A stretch of 64,000 bases of DNA from Musa acuminata AAA Group (taxonomy: Eukaryota; Streptophyta; Magnoliopsida; Zingiberales; Musaceae): contig NC_088345.1 in NCBI RefSeq assembly GCF_036884655.1, forward strand, positions 24,399,001 through 24,463,000. The letters run 5' to 3'. A program made the position numbers and the translations under genes. Below, piece by piece: positions 11,704 to 21,995 of the stretch (positions within the stretch are counted from its first letter, which is position 1; each line of letters starts with the position of its first letter). Under the pieces are notes generated by a model. The model saw only the letters and a list, made by a program, of their open reading frames with translations, made no database searches and was not told the DNA's origin.

Positions 11704-13100
11704 CAATTCCTTGAGTAAGGATGTTTCGGAAGAAGATGTCTCTACGTTGCTAAATGGAGAAAGGGTTTCATTTAAATTCAAAGCATCAAAATTAATATCA
11801 TCATCACGATCATTTTTCTTAACTTCAGAAACTTCATTAAAAACAATATGAATGGACTCTTCTATAATCAATCTTCTTTTGATAAAAATACGAAAGGCCT
11901 TAGAAATAGAAGAATAGCCAAGAAAAATTCCTTCATCAGATTTTGTATCAAACATTCCTAAGTCATCTTTTTCATTCCAGATAAAACATTTACAACCAAA
12001 AACTTTAAAATAGAAAACATTGGGCTTTTTGTTGTTCCACAATTTAGAAAGAGTTTTGGAAAGTAATGGTCTTACTAGAACCCTATTCATGATATAGCAT
12101 GTCATATTTTACGGCTCCGGCCTAAAAATATTTGGGTAGGCTATGTTCGTTTAACTTGGTTCTTGTCATTTCTTGTATATTTCTATTCTTTTTTTCTATT
12201 ACTCTATTTTGTTGAGGATTTCTTGGAGTAGAGAAATTATGGTTATAACCATTGGATTCATAAAATTCTTGAAAATCATGGTTTTGAAATTCACCATCAT
12301 GATCACTTCGAATTGATATAATTATAAAACCTTTCTCATGTTGAACAAGTTTACAAAACATAGAAAAATACTTAAAGCAATCATTTTTATGTGCCAAAAA
12401 GTTAGTTTAAGTGTATCTACTATAATCATCCACGATGACAAATGCGTATTTGTTATCTCCTAGGCTTGATGTAGCAATTGGTCTGAACAAGTTTGTATGG
12501 ATCAATTGCAATGGTCTAGATGTGCTTATTGGTTCTTTGGTTTGAAATTACCTTTTATTTGTTTTCCTAGTTGGCATGTATCATACACATTATCTTTAAC
12601 GAACTTAATGTGAGAAATCCCTCTTATAAGTTCTTTGGATGAGATTTGAGATATTAGTTTTATGCTAACATGACCTAATTTCCCATGCCAAAGCCAAGCA
12701 TCATCATTCAAAACAGAACATATTTCATTACAAAGATCGTCAATGTCGATAATGTATACATTATTTTATTTTAGAGTAATCATAGATATGTTTTTGTATG
12801 GTTTTTCAATAATGCAAGCATTGGATTCAAATCTAATGATATATCCTTTATCACACATTTGACTAATACTCAAGAGGTTATGCTTTAAGCCATCAACTAA
12901 CAACACATCTTCATTAAAAAGTTAGATATGTTATCTATGGTTCCTTTGCCAATGATTTTACCCTTGTTGTTGTCTTCGAAGGTGACATATCCTTCGTCTA
13001 GGCTAGTGAGCTTAGAGAATTGAGATGGATCTCCGATCATATGCCTTGAGCATCCACTAACAAGGTACCATCTCTTGCTCTTAGCTTGTGATGATAACCG
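11704..13100 (-). pseudogene. pol of copia G: protease, GAG-pre-integrase, integrase
   Basis: From high to low coordinates: a protease start where the usual DSG appears as VSG (LVSGCSRHM near 13050), which would remove the catalytic aspartate; the GAG-pre-integrase domain (DDAWLWHGKLGHVSIK at about 12700); and the integrase core (SIRSDHDGEFQNHDF, RNPQQNRVIEKKN; about 12122-12397), followed by the post-core region down to the LINE insertion. Several stops and frame breaks are present. The sequence continues at 9705 on the other side of the LINE. Confidence 0.85.
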
Positions 13101-14375
13101 TTTCTACAAAATAGGATGATTTTTATGTACCTATTTGACCTTGGGTGCCTAAAAAATTGATTGACTCAACTCATCATTTTGCATGGAGTTCTTTATGATT
13201 CCTTTAGGAACCCAAATCAATTTGTGTGGACTACACTTCTTAAATAGATAATGATAAGCTATATGCTCAAATTTGTAACAAAAGTTATATTTGTTTCAGG
13301 GTGAAACATGCAAAGTAGGACCTGTAACAAAGGTGGTTGGATTTTGGTGAGAGCTACTCACAAATCCGATTCCATCTTTTCTATGAATGTGACCTTTGTT
13401 GGCAAGGATCATGTTTAAGGACTTGTTACCAACCTTAAACCTTTCCATGGTTTCTTTGAATAGCAATTTATCCTTTCTTAGTGTTTCTACTTCATGGCAT
13501 TTTGTGCGAGGAACTAAACTAACATCATGTTCAATTTTTAGTCTATCAGAATTGCTAACAAGAGAAGCATGTTCCTTTTTCAAAGAGTTATACTTTTTAC
13601 TCAAGGTTCTACATTCATCAAACAATTCATGAAAATCACTTAAAAGCTCCTCAAATGATAAATTTGCATCTAATGAATTTGTTACCTCATCTCCAATAGC
13701 CATTAGTACGTAGTGAGCAACTTGCTCGGTATTGGTTGGCTCTTCCTCTTCGGATGCACTTAGTCATCCCATGTTGGTTTAAAAGCCTTTTTCTTCTTTG
13801 GTTGCTTCCTCTATGCTTGGGGACATTCACTCTTGAAGTGTCCCGGCTTCTTGCATTCATAGCATATCACTTGTTCTTTCTTGGGTTCAATTTTATTTTT
13901 AGTATCATTTTTAAATTTATTTATTTTTATGATTTTTTAAACTTTCTTGTCAAGAGTGCGAAGTCTTCATCAAAGTCCTCATCACTTGAATTTTCTTTCA
14001 AATGGTCTTCTTGAGTTCTTAATACTATATCCTTCCTATTCTTTGAAAGGTTGTTTTCAAGCTTTTAATGAGCATTACAAGTCATCTCATAGGTCATTAA
14101 TGATCCGATTAGTTCTTCAATAGGAAAGTTATTTAAATATTTGGCCTCTTGAATGCCCGTGACTTTAGGGTCCCAACTCTTTGAAAGGGATCTTAAAATA
14201 TTATTAACAAGTTTAAAATCCGAGAAATCTTTACCAAGTCCTTTTAGACCATCGACAACATCCGTAAATTGGGTGTACAGGTCTCCAATGGACTCACTTA
14301 GTTTCATCCGAAACAACTCATAAGTGTGCACTAAAAGATTAAATTTTGACTCCTTTACTCTACTAGTGCCTTTAT
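13101..14375 (-). pseudogene. gag of copia G, C-terminal two thirds
   Basis: The minus strand encodes the end of the UBN2 gag domain (HTYELFRMKLSESIGDLY; ILRSLSKSWDPKV), an acidic linker, a CCHC zinc knuckle CYECKKPGHFKSEC at about 13866-13825, and a coiled-coil-like segment (13296-13703: SFEELLSDFHELFDECRTL). The N-terminal gag is absent because copia I is inserted at 14376 within the HEGTSRV position; the expected target duplication base pattern is TTTAT (14371-14375). Stops lie between the domains. Confidence 0.85.
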
Positions 14376-16063
14376 TGTTGAATCTCGGATTTTGATGATG
14401 AAGTCAATTGTCATTTGTTATCTAATCTAATCTATTTGTTGAGATAATTGTGCAGGATTAACTACGATGAAAGTAAGATATGCAGCAGGAGTTGCGCCAG
14501 AGTCAAAACAATGATCACGTTGGGAGTTCGAGAGTTCGACGGAAGTTCGGACAATCGTCGGAGGTTCTGCGGGAACAAATCCGAGAAGTCCATAAGCTTG
14601 CCAAAGAAGCTCGTCGGAACTCGCCAAGTGGATCGTCGCAAGTACAGGAGTTTGCCGAAAGTCCGTAGGAGCATCACCGAGGGTTCATCGGATATTCGAC
14701 AGAAGTTCGCTGGAAGCTCACTGGAAGAAGCGATTGACGCACCGGAGCAAGTTGCAGTAAATGTCTTAGGAAATATCGTAGTTAGCATAATGATTAAGTT
14801 GGAAATGGGAGGTGATCCCATTAACTTAATCTTGGGGAAATTGGGCCCTTGGAAAACACAAATTAGGTCGAATGGATTAACCCATTCGGACCCTGATTTC
14901 TGCCAAGCGGTTGAACCGTCCAAGCCAGGAGGTGGCACCGCCTAGGCTAAGTCTTCGAGCAAGACTGGGCTATGCAACCGTCCCAGGAGGTGGCACTGCC
15001 TGGGCTAAGTCTTCGAGTGAGATTGGGCGGTGCAACTACCCCAGCTAGGAGGTGGCACTGCTTGGACTCAATCTCCGAGCGAGACTTGGCAGTGCAACCT
15101 CCCCTGACAGGAGGTGGCACCGCCTGAGCTAGGTCTTCGAGCTCTGGCAAGAGGTGCAACCGCCTCAGTCAGGTGGTGGCACCACCTGAGCTCGGTCTTC
15201 GAGCTCTGGCAGGAGGTGCAACCGCCCTTGACAGGAGGTAGCACCGCCTAGAGGCTCAGTCTTCGAGCTCTGCTAAGCGGTGCAACCGCCTCAATCAGGA
15301 GGTGCAACCGCCAGATCCCGGAATTCCGAGAATTGATAGTTTTGAGCTCCAAATTCAAACTGGGTTGGGGCCTATATATACCCCACCCATTCAGCACTGA
15401 AAGGGCACTCAAAAACACTGAAATCATGATCTTGTTCTTTGATTTTTAGAGCTCAAAGTTGTTGTAAAGGCCAAAAGTTCTTCTCCCTCTTTTCTTCCAA
15501 GTTCTGATCTTTAAAGAGAGGAGATAAAATTCTGTAAGGGTTGTCTCCTAAGCCCATCAAAAGGAGTAAAACTGTAAAAGGGTGGTTGGCTTTCGCCTAT
15601 TGAAGGAAGGCCTCTAGTTGACGTCGGTGACCTCGTCGGTGGAGGAAGCCAAAAGTGGAGTAGGTCAAGATTGACCGAACCACTCTAAATCTCGGTTTGC
15701 ATTTACTTTGAGCATCTTATCTTTACTACAAACCTCCTTAATAGCTTACTGCCTTATATGCTTTTACGAATGTGTTTCAAAGTTCATTGCTTTCCGAATC
15801 GGCGTTTAGACGCAAATTAGTTTTATCGTATGAACATCGTATTTCAGTTTGCGCTTATATTCTGATTTTCATCATAACTGCAAACTGCCTTCATAGATTT
15901 ACTTTAACATCATCTCACTTGATCTTAAGTTAAAGTAATCTTAGAATCGGCTTTCACATCGAAATTGCTTTTATCGTTCGAACCTTTTTTTTAATCGTAG
16001 AAAGATTTCTGTTGCACTAATTCACCACCCCCCCCCCCCCTCTTAGTGCTCTTGATCTTAACA
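14376..16063 (+). repeat. 5' LTR of copia I
   Basis: It begins TGTTGAATCTCGG and ends GATCTTAACA. It includes a GC-rich palindrome array (14920-15330), a TATA box CCTATATATACC near 15370, and a poly-C tract at about 16027-16040 just before the end. It matches the truncated 3' copy from 21205. Confidence 0.9.
14920..15330 (+). repeat. GC-rich palindromic repeat array in the LTR of copia I
   Basis: Degenerate ~60-80 bp units each hold motifs such as GGTGGCACCGCC and GCGGTGCAACCGCC, which are near-perfect inverted repeats with a 3-base centre, alternating with AGTCTTCGAGC(T/G). The array lies just upstream of the TATA box. Related arrays are at 18200-18280, 21715-21990, 39225-39355, 46055-46150 and 61305-61825. 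Confidence 0.85.
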
Positions 16064-16065
16064 AT

Positions 16066-16077
16066 TGATATCAGAGC
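16066..16077 (+). promoter_or_regulatory. Primer binding site of copia I
   Basis: TGATATCAGAGC follows the LTR by two bases. It differs from the tRNA-Met complement TGGTATCAGAGC at one base. Confidence 0.85.
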
Positions 16078-16113
16078 GGGGTTAACTCTCAAATGGATTA
16101 AAACCTAAGAGAG

Positions 16114-17698
16114 ATGACGTACGCCGAAAACCGAGAGGGTCATTCTATTACATATCCACCCTTGTTCAATGGGACGGACGACACCTATTGGAAGACCCGA
16201 ATGAGGATCTTTCTTATTTCTATGGATTTTGAACTTTGGAATCTTGTCGAAAATGCATTTTCGAAGTCTTCTCTCCCAATGATCGATTGGAATGAATTGG
16301 AGAAGAAGGCTTTCGCTCTTAATGTCAAGGCTATGAATGCCTTATTTTGTGCCCTTAATAAAAACGAGTTGAACTGTATTTCGGTTTGTGAAACCGCATT
16401 TGATATTTGGCACACACTCAAAATGACTTACGAAGGCACAAGTAGAGTGAAAGAGTCAAAAATCAATCTTTTGTTACATTCTTTCGAACTTTTCCGGATG
16501 AAACCGAGTGAGACTATTGGCGACATGTTTACCCGTTTCATGGATGTCATCAACGGTCTAAAAGGACTCGGAAAAAGTTTTTCGGATTTTGAGCTCGTAA
16601 ATAAGATTCTAAGATCCCTTCCTAAGAGTTGGGATCCTAAAGTCACTGCTATTCAAGAGGCGAAAGATCTAAACAGCTTCCCTCTTGAAGAACTAATCGG
16701 GTCATTAATGACCTACGAGATGACTTGCAAAGCTCATGAAGAGCAAGAAGACATCCTTCCAAAGAATAGGAAGGATATAACACTTAGAACTTCAGAAGAC
16801 AACTTGAGAGAAAACTCAAGTGATGAGGACTATGACGATGACTTGGCACTTCTAACAAGAAAATTTAAAAAAATTGACTAAAAAAAACAAGTTTAAGAAT
16901 GACACAAAAAATAAACTTGAACCCAAGAAGGACCAAGTTATTTGCTATGAGTGCAAAAAGCCGGGACACTACAAAAGTGATTGTCCCCAAGTCAAAAAGA
17001 GAACATCAAAGAAGAAGGCGCTCAAAGCAACGTGGGATGACTCGAGTGCATCCGAAGAAGATGAGTCCAACACCGAGCAAGTTGCTCATTACGCCTTAAT
17101 GGCCATCGGAGAGGAGGTAACGTATTTAATAGATGCAAATTTATTATTTGATGAATTATTAAATGTCTTCCATGACTTATTTGATGAATGCAAGATTATT
17201 AGTAGAAAATATAAATTGCTAAAAAAGAAGCATGATAGTCTTACTTGTAATTTCGATAAGTTAAAAGCTGAATATCATGATAGTTTAGGTTCATGCATAA
17301 AATGCCATGATCTAGAAACTCTCCAAAAGGAAAACTTGCTACTTAAGGACACCTTGAAGAAATTCGAGGTTGGTAGCAAGTCATTGAACATGATCCTTAC
17401 AAACAAGGGTCACGTTCCCAAAAGAAGTGGAATTAGATTTGTGAGAAGTCCTCACCAAAATCCAACCACATTCATAAAAGGCCCCATCTTACATGTTCGA
17501 CACCAAAGCAAATGCAACTTTTGTTGCAAACTTGGACACAAAACGCATTATTGTCCATTCAAGAAAATTAGTCCGAACAAACTAATTTGGGTTCCTAAAG
17601 GAACCATGATAAATTCTATGCAACATGATAAACAATGTAGATCTATTTTTGAGGCACCCAAAAGCAAATTAGTACCTAAAAATCATCCTTTCCTGTAA
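16114..17698 (+). pseudogene. gag of copia I, nearly complete, one frameshift
   Basis: The ATG at 16114 follows the primer site and opens with MTYAENREGHSITYPPLF, the Sirevirus-like gag start. The UBN2 domain spans residues ~20-210 (YWKTRMRIFLISMDFELW; EGTSRVKESKINLL). An acidic segment follows, then a frameshift at an A-run near 16870-16881. The second frame (16874-17698) has a CCHC knuckle CYECKKPGHYKSDC, a coiled-coil-like region, and a second C-x2-C-x4-H-x4-C knuckle (CNFCCKLGHKTHYC). No other stops occur in about 527 codons, so this gag stayed intact longer than its neighbours. Confidence 0.9.
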
Positions 17699-18538
17699 AG
17701 ACATAAAAAATTATAAGTAAGAGCAAGAAATAATATCCTACTCTTTGGATTCTCGATATTCATGACCTGAGATCCAAAAAGAACTCGCGATGCTCTCTAG
17801 CCTAAATAACATAAGAGGATTAAAAAATTAAAATCACAAATATAATTTAGTTACAATCCTATTTGATTTCTCAGAATTAGAAACCCATGATTCTCAATTC
17901 ACATATCCTCTGGATTTTCGAACCTATCAATTTCATCCATTCGTAACTTTCGAATCCACATATCCTCTGACTAAGTTTGTCATGAACTTGCAAGGCTTAC
18001 CAACTTGAACAATATGTCACATGTTCATTAAGAGTATGCACGTCAAAAGATCTATCTTGATCGTGCAAAAGTTCTTATCTTTAAATAAAAATTCTTACGT
18101 AATTACGTAAGTAAATTTGATTGCTCCATAAATAAAAATTCATCTCAAAGTCAAAAACACTCAAATCAGACCACACAGCAGTTAGAACTATGCTCATTGC
18201 CTGCTGCGGTTGCACCGCCCCAGCTAGAGGTAGCACCTCCAACTGTCACGTGTTGCAAGCGATTGCACCGCCCCAGCTCTACATCTTTTTAACCCGAGCT
18301 AGGGCCGGTGGTGGAACCGACCCCAACTCACTCCCTTCCCCTCTTTACTCTTCCAAAGCTTCTCCACCTCCATTTCTCCCCTCATAGCATCCCAAATACT
18401 CCTCATTTCGAAGCAAAAGATCAACAATCTCTCCTTCTCTTGAAGATCTCAAAATAAGGTATTATCTAAGAAGCCCTTAAATTTTATTTTTGATTCATTT
18501 ACTCTTGCTCATTACTATCCTCCTAAACAACAGTAGTT
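17699..18538 (+). other. Junction and 5' part of the foreign cassette in copia I
   Basis: The first ~90 bases still resemble the protease start of copia D (compare 41560-41640) but are degenerate. From about 17785 similarity to any copia pol ends. Near 18200-18280 there are GC palindromes (GGTTGCACCGCCCCAGCTAG) like those in the LTRs. The rest is AT-rich leader-like sequence before the ATG at 18539. A small frame at 18190-18387 is proline/serine-rich and probably not a gene. Confidence 0.6.
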
Positions 18539-19390
18539 ATGGGGTCTAGAAGATCCTCAAGGGACAAAGGGAAGAGGATATTAGTGGAAGATTTTGATCT
18601 TACCCTTCTCAATTCAAAATATCATGCTGAAAAGTTTTCCTCTTTCGAACTTAGGAGTGTTAATAAGGGAAAACATGTAGATTTAAATGAACTAAGAGAC
18701 TTAGAGACAATCCAATGGTTTGTAAACTTAGATCTACTCCCTATTTTATAAATTAATGAACCCATCTATCCAAGGCTTATTAGATTGTTCTACAACAATA
18801 TACAAGTAGATGAAGAAGAAAGAATGTCTACCTATCTCTTAGGACAACACATCTCCATTATGGATAAATTCATTTGTGACATTATATGCATTCCCATAAA
18901 AAGTATAGGACTTTACTTTAGAGGATCATGGGATGATGAAACTGTTGGGACAACATATGTTGAAGCCTTAAGAACAATTTTCGCCAATCCCAACTTAGCA
19001 TTTGTTCCTAAAAGTTGTGAACATCTACTGCCACTAAACACTAAGGTACTTCATCATATCCTAACTAGCATCATTCTCCCTAAATAATACCATCATGATG
19101 AAGTAAGCCAATTAGAATTAGGAACTATGTATTTGATTATGAAAGGACATGACATCTGTCTTGGCTATCTTATCCAGCAAAACATGTTAGAACTATCTAA
19201 GAAAGACATGATGCTTCCATATGGTGGTATAATCACTAGAATACTGAAAGCCTACGATATTCTAATACCACCGGAAGAAGAAGTAATAAAAGTAGATAGG
19301 TTTAGCATAATAAATAAAAATCTACTTCACCGATTAATAAATAGAAACGGTAACTGGGTTAGAATGCCTAGAAGAACCGATCCCCCTTAA
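18539..19390 (+). pseudogene. Captured ORF resembling the 'putative plant transposon protein' (Transposase_32-type) family
   Basis: One reading frame of about 284 codons spans 18539-19390 with two TAA stops (18749 and 19085). It starts MGSRRSSRDKGKRILVEDFD. Recognisable family-like pieces are EPIYPRLIRLFYNNI, VLHHILTSIILPK, HHDEVSQLELGTMYLIMKG, GYLIQQNM and LPYGGIITRILKAYDI. This pattern recalls the Transposase_32/ATHILA ORF-1-like proteins that occur in plant retroelement regions; their biochemical role is unknown. It occupies the place of integrase and RT in element I. I recognise the family by eye only, so the name is moderately sure. It could be an env-like third ORF moved inward, or a captured transposon gene. 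Confidence 0.6.
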
Positions 19391-19945
19391 CCTGAACCAG
19401 AATTGGAAACACCAGTCTTTAGGGGTACTCAATCTCCTCCGATCTGTCCCTTTGAGGTTTGAGCAAGCTCATACATCATCTGTCGAAGATATTGAGATTC
19501 GGATGGACCGATTTGAACAAAGACAAGAACGACTTGAACATCGACAAGATCAAATCCTATCCGAGCTGTAGTAAATTCATCAACAATTTGACTCTTTATT
19601 TAGGCACTTTAATTTTCCACCTCATGAATGAGCTTGTATGTGTATATATATGAACACAATCACCTATTGTTATTGTAAACTCCTTATGTTACTCACCATG
19701 ATGCCCTTTGCCTTGATCCTTAATATGGTTACCTGATGTATTTATTTGTGAGCATATGTAGAGTTACAAACATCTCTCATTCTTTAATCTCGTTATTCAT
19801 TATCGGATTTTACATTAAAACTAAATTTTTTTATAACTACTTTGAAAACCTTGTGCCTTGGTTTCCATGATAAATATAATTTGAGAAAATCATATACCAA
19901 TGCAGTTGATGAGTCATGACATTGCCATGATATTATTATTGTCAT
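19391..19945 (+). other. 3' flank of the cassette in copia I
   Basis: After the ORF the same frame continues briefly with proline-rich and charged codons (PEPELETPVF) and stops. The remainder is AT-rich and shows no recognisable domain. It ends where pol similarity resumes at about 19946. Confidence 0.5.
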
Positions 19946-20050
19946 AACACTAAACATCAACTAGCTGATATTTTTACAAAACCTCTAAGTGAAGAATAAT
20001 TTGATTTCATAAGAAGAGAATTAGGAATGTTGATGTGTCCGAATACATAA
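19946..20050 (+). pseudogene. C-terminal tail of copia pol (RNase H end) in element I
   Basis: The frame reads NTKHQLADIFTKPLSEE, stop, FDFIRRELGMLMCPN. This is the conserved end of Sirevirus-like pol (compare DTKHQLADIFTKALNE near 44490). It shows that pol once existed in this lineage and that its interior was lost when the cassette region came in. Confidence 0.88.
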
Positions 20051-21204
20051 ACTTGTTGAAATTATTTTTCGGACTTAATTGAATGATCAAATCACTTGAT
20101 TCTATTACATGCCTAAATAACTTGTTGGAAATTATGTGTTGAATACAAAAATTTCTATAACAATAAGCATGTTTTGTCTTCATTATTGTATTTGAAAATC
20201 TGTAGCATAGTCTTGTCCGAATGCATAAAAGTGTTCATTTCATTTTCGGATTCGCTTAACAATTGGTATCCTAAAAATCAGATTTTCTCACACTTATATG
20301 AAAAATATTTTTCTGAAATGGATTTGATGAAATGATTCCCACTTATGAATTCCATCTTGAAATATGGATGATAATGTTTTTACTTGTAAAGATTTGCTTC
20401 ACATACATATCTTGATACCTGAAGCATGATTTAATCTCTCCTCAGTTTTAACTTCACTCAAAGTAAACTCATAAATAGCTGGTATCACAAATGACTTTCC
20501 TCCTTCATGCAAAAAGATTATAACAAATAAAAAGGAAGATATATTCAAAGCAATCTACATATCATGTTTTCCTTTATATGCTTGCACAATTGATTTCCTA
20601 TCACTTACTATTGGAAAATAACATGAACCTAGTAAAGGCATGAACAATTATCACACTAATGCTCAAAATTTACTTATGTTGTTCTCCTAGTATCACAATT
20701 ACCATACTTTTTGTTGATGACAAAGGGGGAGAAATATATGAGTATCAATGCCATGCTTGCATCACTAAGAGATATATGAATAGATGCTATGATTACTATA
20801 ATTTGCATTATGCCTTGTTTGTATCGTGTCAAGATATCAAACAAAAAACTTGCATCGTAATTTTACGTATTGATATCTTACCATGTGATGAAATGCAATA
20901 ATTGCTAAAACATTTGAAATGTGTGCATCATGTAATGATATCAAAATCTTACTTCGTAGTTTTACATGTTGATATCTTGCAATATGATGAATTGTTACTA
21001 TTACCATTATTCAAACTTGTAATATAAAATTTAAAAATGAATGTGAAGCCTTGACATTATCTTCAAAGAGATACATCATGATGGGAATCATGATGGGAGT
21101 ATTGATAAGTTCAAGAATGACTTATCTCAAGTATGGCATATAGACAAGGCGAGTTAAGGTTAACTCCATTATCAATTGATTGTCATCATCAAAAAGGGGG
21201 AGAT
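20051..21204 (+). other. 3' noncoding region of copia I with two polypurine tracts
   Basis: AT-rich, no gene. A polypurine tract AAAGGGGGAGAAA is at 20722-20734 behind TTGTTGATGAC, and the main tract AAAAAGGGGGAGAT is at 21191-21204 right before the LTR. The region is organised like that of D, G and F. Confidence 0.75.
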
Positions 21205-21995
21205 TGTTGAATCTAGGATTTTGATGATGAAGTCAATTGTCATTTGTTATCTAATCTATATGTTGAGATAAGTATGCAGGATTAACTATGATGAAAGTAA
21301 GATATGCAGTAGGAGTTGCGCCGGAGTCGAGACAATGATCATGTTGGGAGTTCGAGAGTTCGACGGAAGTTCGGACAGTCGTCGGAGGTTCTGCGGGAAC
21401 AAATCCGAGAAGTCCATAAGCTTACCAAAGAAGCTCGTCGGAACTCGCCATGTGGATCATCACAAGTCCAGGAGTTTGCCGGAAGTCTGCAAGAGCATCA
21501 CTGAGGGTTCATCGAATAATCGACGGAAGTTCGCCGGAAGACGCGATTGACGCACCGGAGCAAGTTGCAGTAAATGTCTTAGGAAATATCGTAGTTAGCA
21601 CAATGATTAAGTTGGAAATGGGAGGTGATCCTATTAACTTAATCTTGGGGCAATTGGGCCCTTGGAAAGCCCAAATTGGGCCGAATGGATCAACCCATTT
21701 GGACCCTAATTTCTACCAGGCGGTTGAACCGCCCAAGCTAGGAAGTGGCACAACCTGGGCTAAGTCTCTGAGCGAGATTGGGCGGTGCAACCGCCCCAGC
21801 CAAGAGGTGGCACCGCCTAGGCTAAGTCTCCGAGCGAGACTGGGCGGTGCAACCGCCCCAACCAGGAGGTGGCACCGCCTAGGCTCAGTCTCCGAGCGAG
21901 ACTAGGCGGTGCAACCTCCCCTGACAAGAGGTGCCACCGCCTAAGCTCGGTCTTCGAGCTTTTGCAGGAGGTGCAACCACCTCAGTCAGGCGGTG
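21205..21995 (+). repeat. Truncated 3' LTR of copia I
   Basis: It matches the first ~790 bp of 14376-16063, starting TGTTGAATCTAGG after the polypurine tract. It contains the palindrome array from about 21715 and stops at 21995, where gypsy C begins. The missing LTR end is not found on the far side of C. Confidence 0.88.

Larger units (their letters stand above)
5476..14375 (-). mobile_element. Ty1-copia (Sirevirus-like) element G, minus strand, 3' part
   Basis: Read on the minus strand it runs from mid-gag at 14375 through zinc knuckles, protease, integrase, RT and RNase H, a 1.2-kb noncoding tail, polypurine tract and 3' LTR at 6848-5476. A LINE splits pol at 9706-11687, and copia I cuts gag at 14376. 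The 5' LTR and gag start are not found in the window. The RT and gag types, the long 3' noncoding stretch and the pol ending ADIFTKPLNEEQF support the Sirevirus (SIRE/Maximus) lineage. Confidence 0.88.
14376..21995 (+). mobile_element. Ty1-copia-derived element I carrying a foreign gene cassette instead of pol
   Basis: 5' LTR (14376-16063), primer site, gag (16114-17698), a start of protease, then about 2.2 kb without any integrase or RT, containing an ORF related to the 'putative plant transposon protein' family. The last ~35 residues of pol (19946-20050), a 1.1-kb noncoding tail with two polypurine tracts, and a 3' LTR cut at 21995 by gypsy C follow. It is non-autonomous and would need pol in trans from Sirevirus-like relatives such as D or J. 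Confidence 0.85.

Noticed and set aside
14448..14945. Frames of 158-165 codons on both strands at the start of the copia I LTR, repeated in other LTRs
   Set aside because: They arise from GC-rich LTR sequence (TTCGGACAGTCGTCGG and relatives), run on both strands, and are not kept with consistent starts or ends between LTR copies.
16860..16885. Possible programmed frameshift in gag of copia I at an A-rich run
   Set aside because: D and G have the corresponding region in one frame (apart from stop mutations), so an indel in a homopolymer is the simpler explanation.
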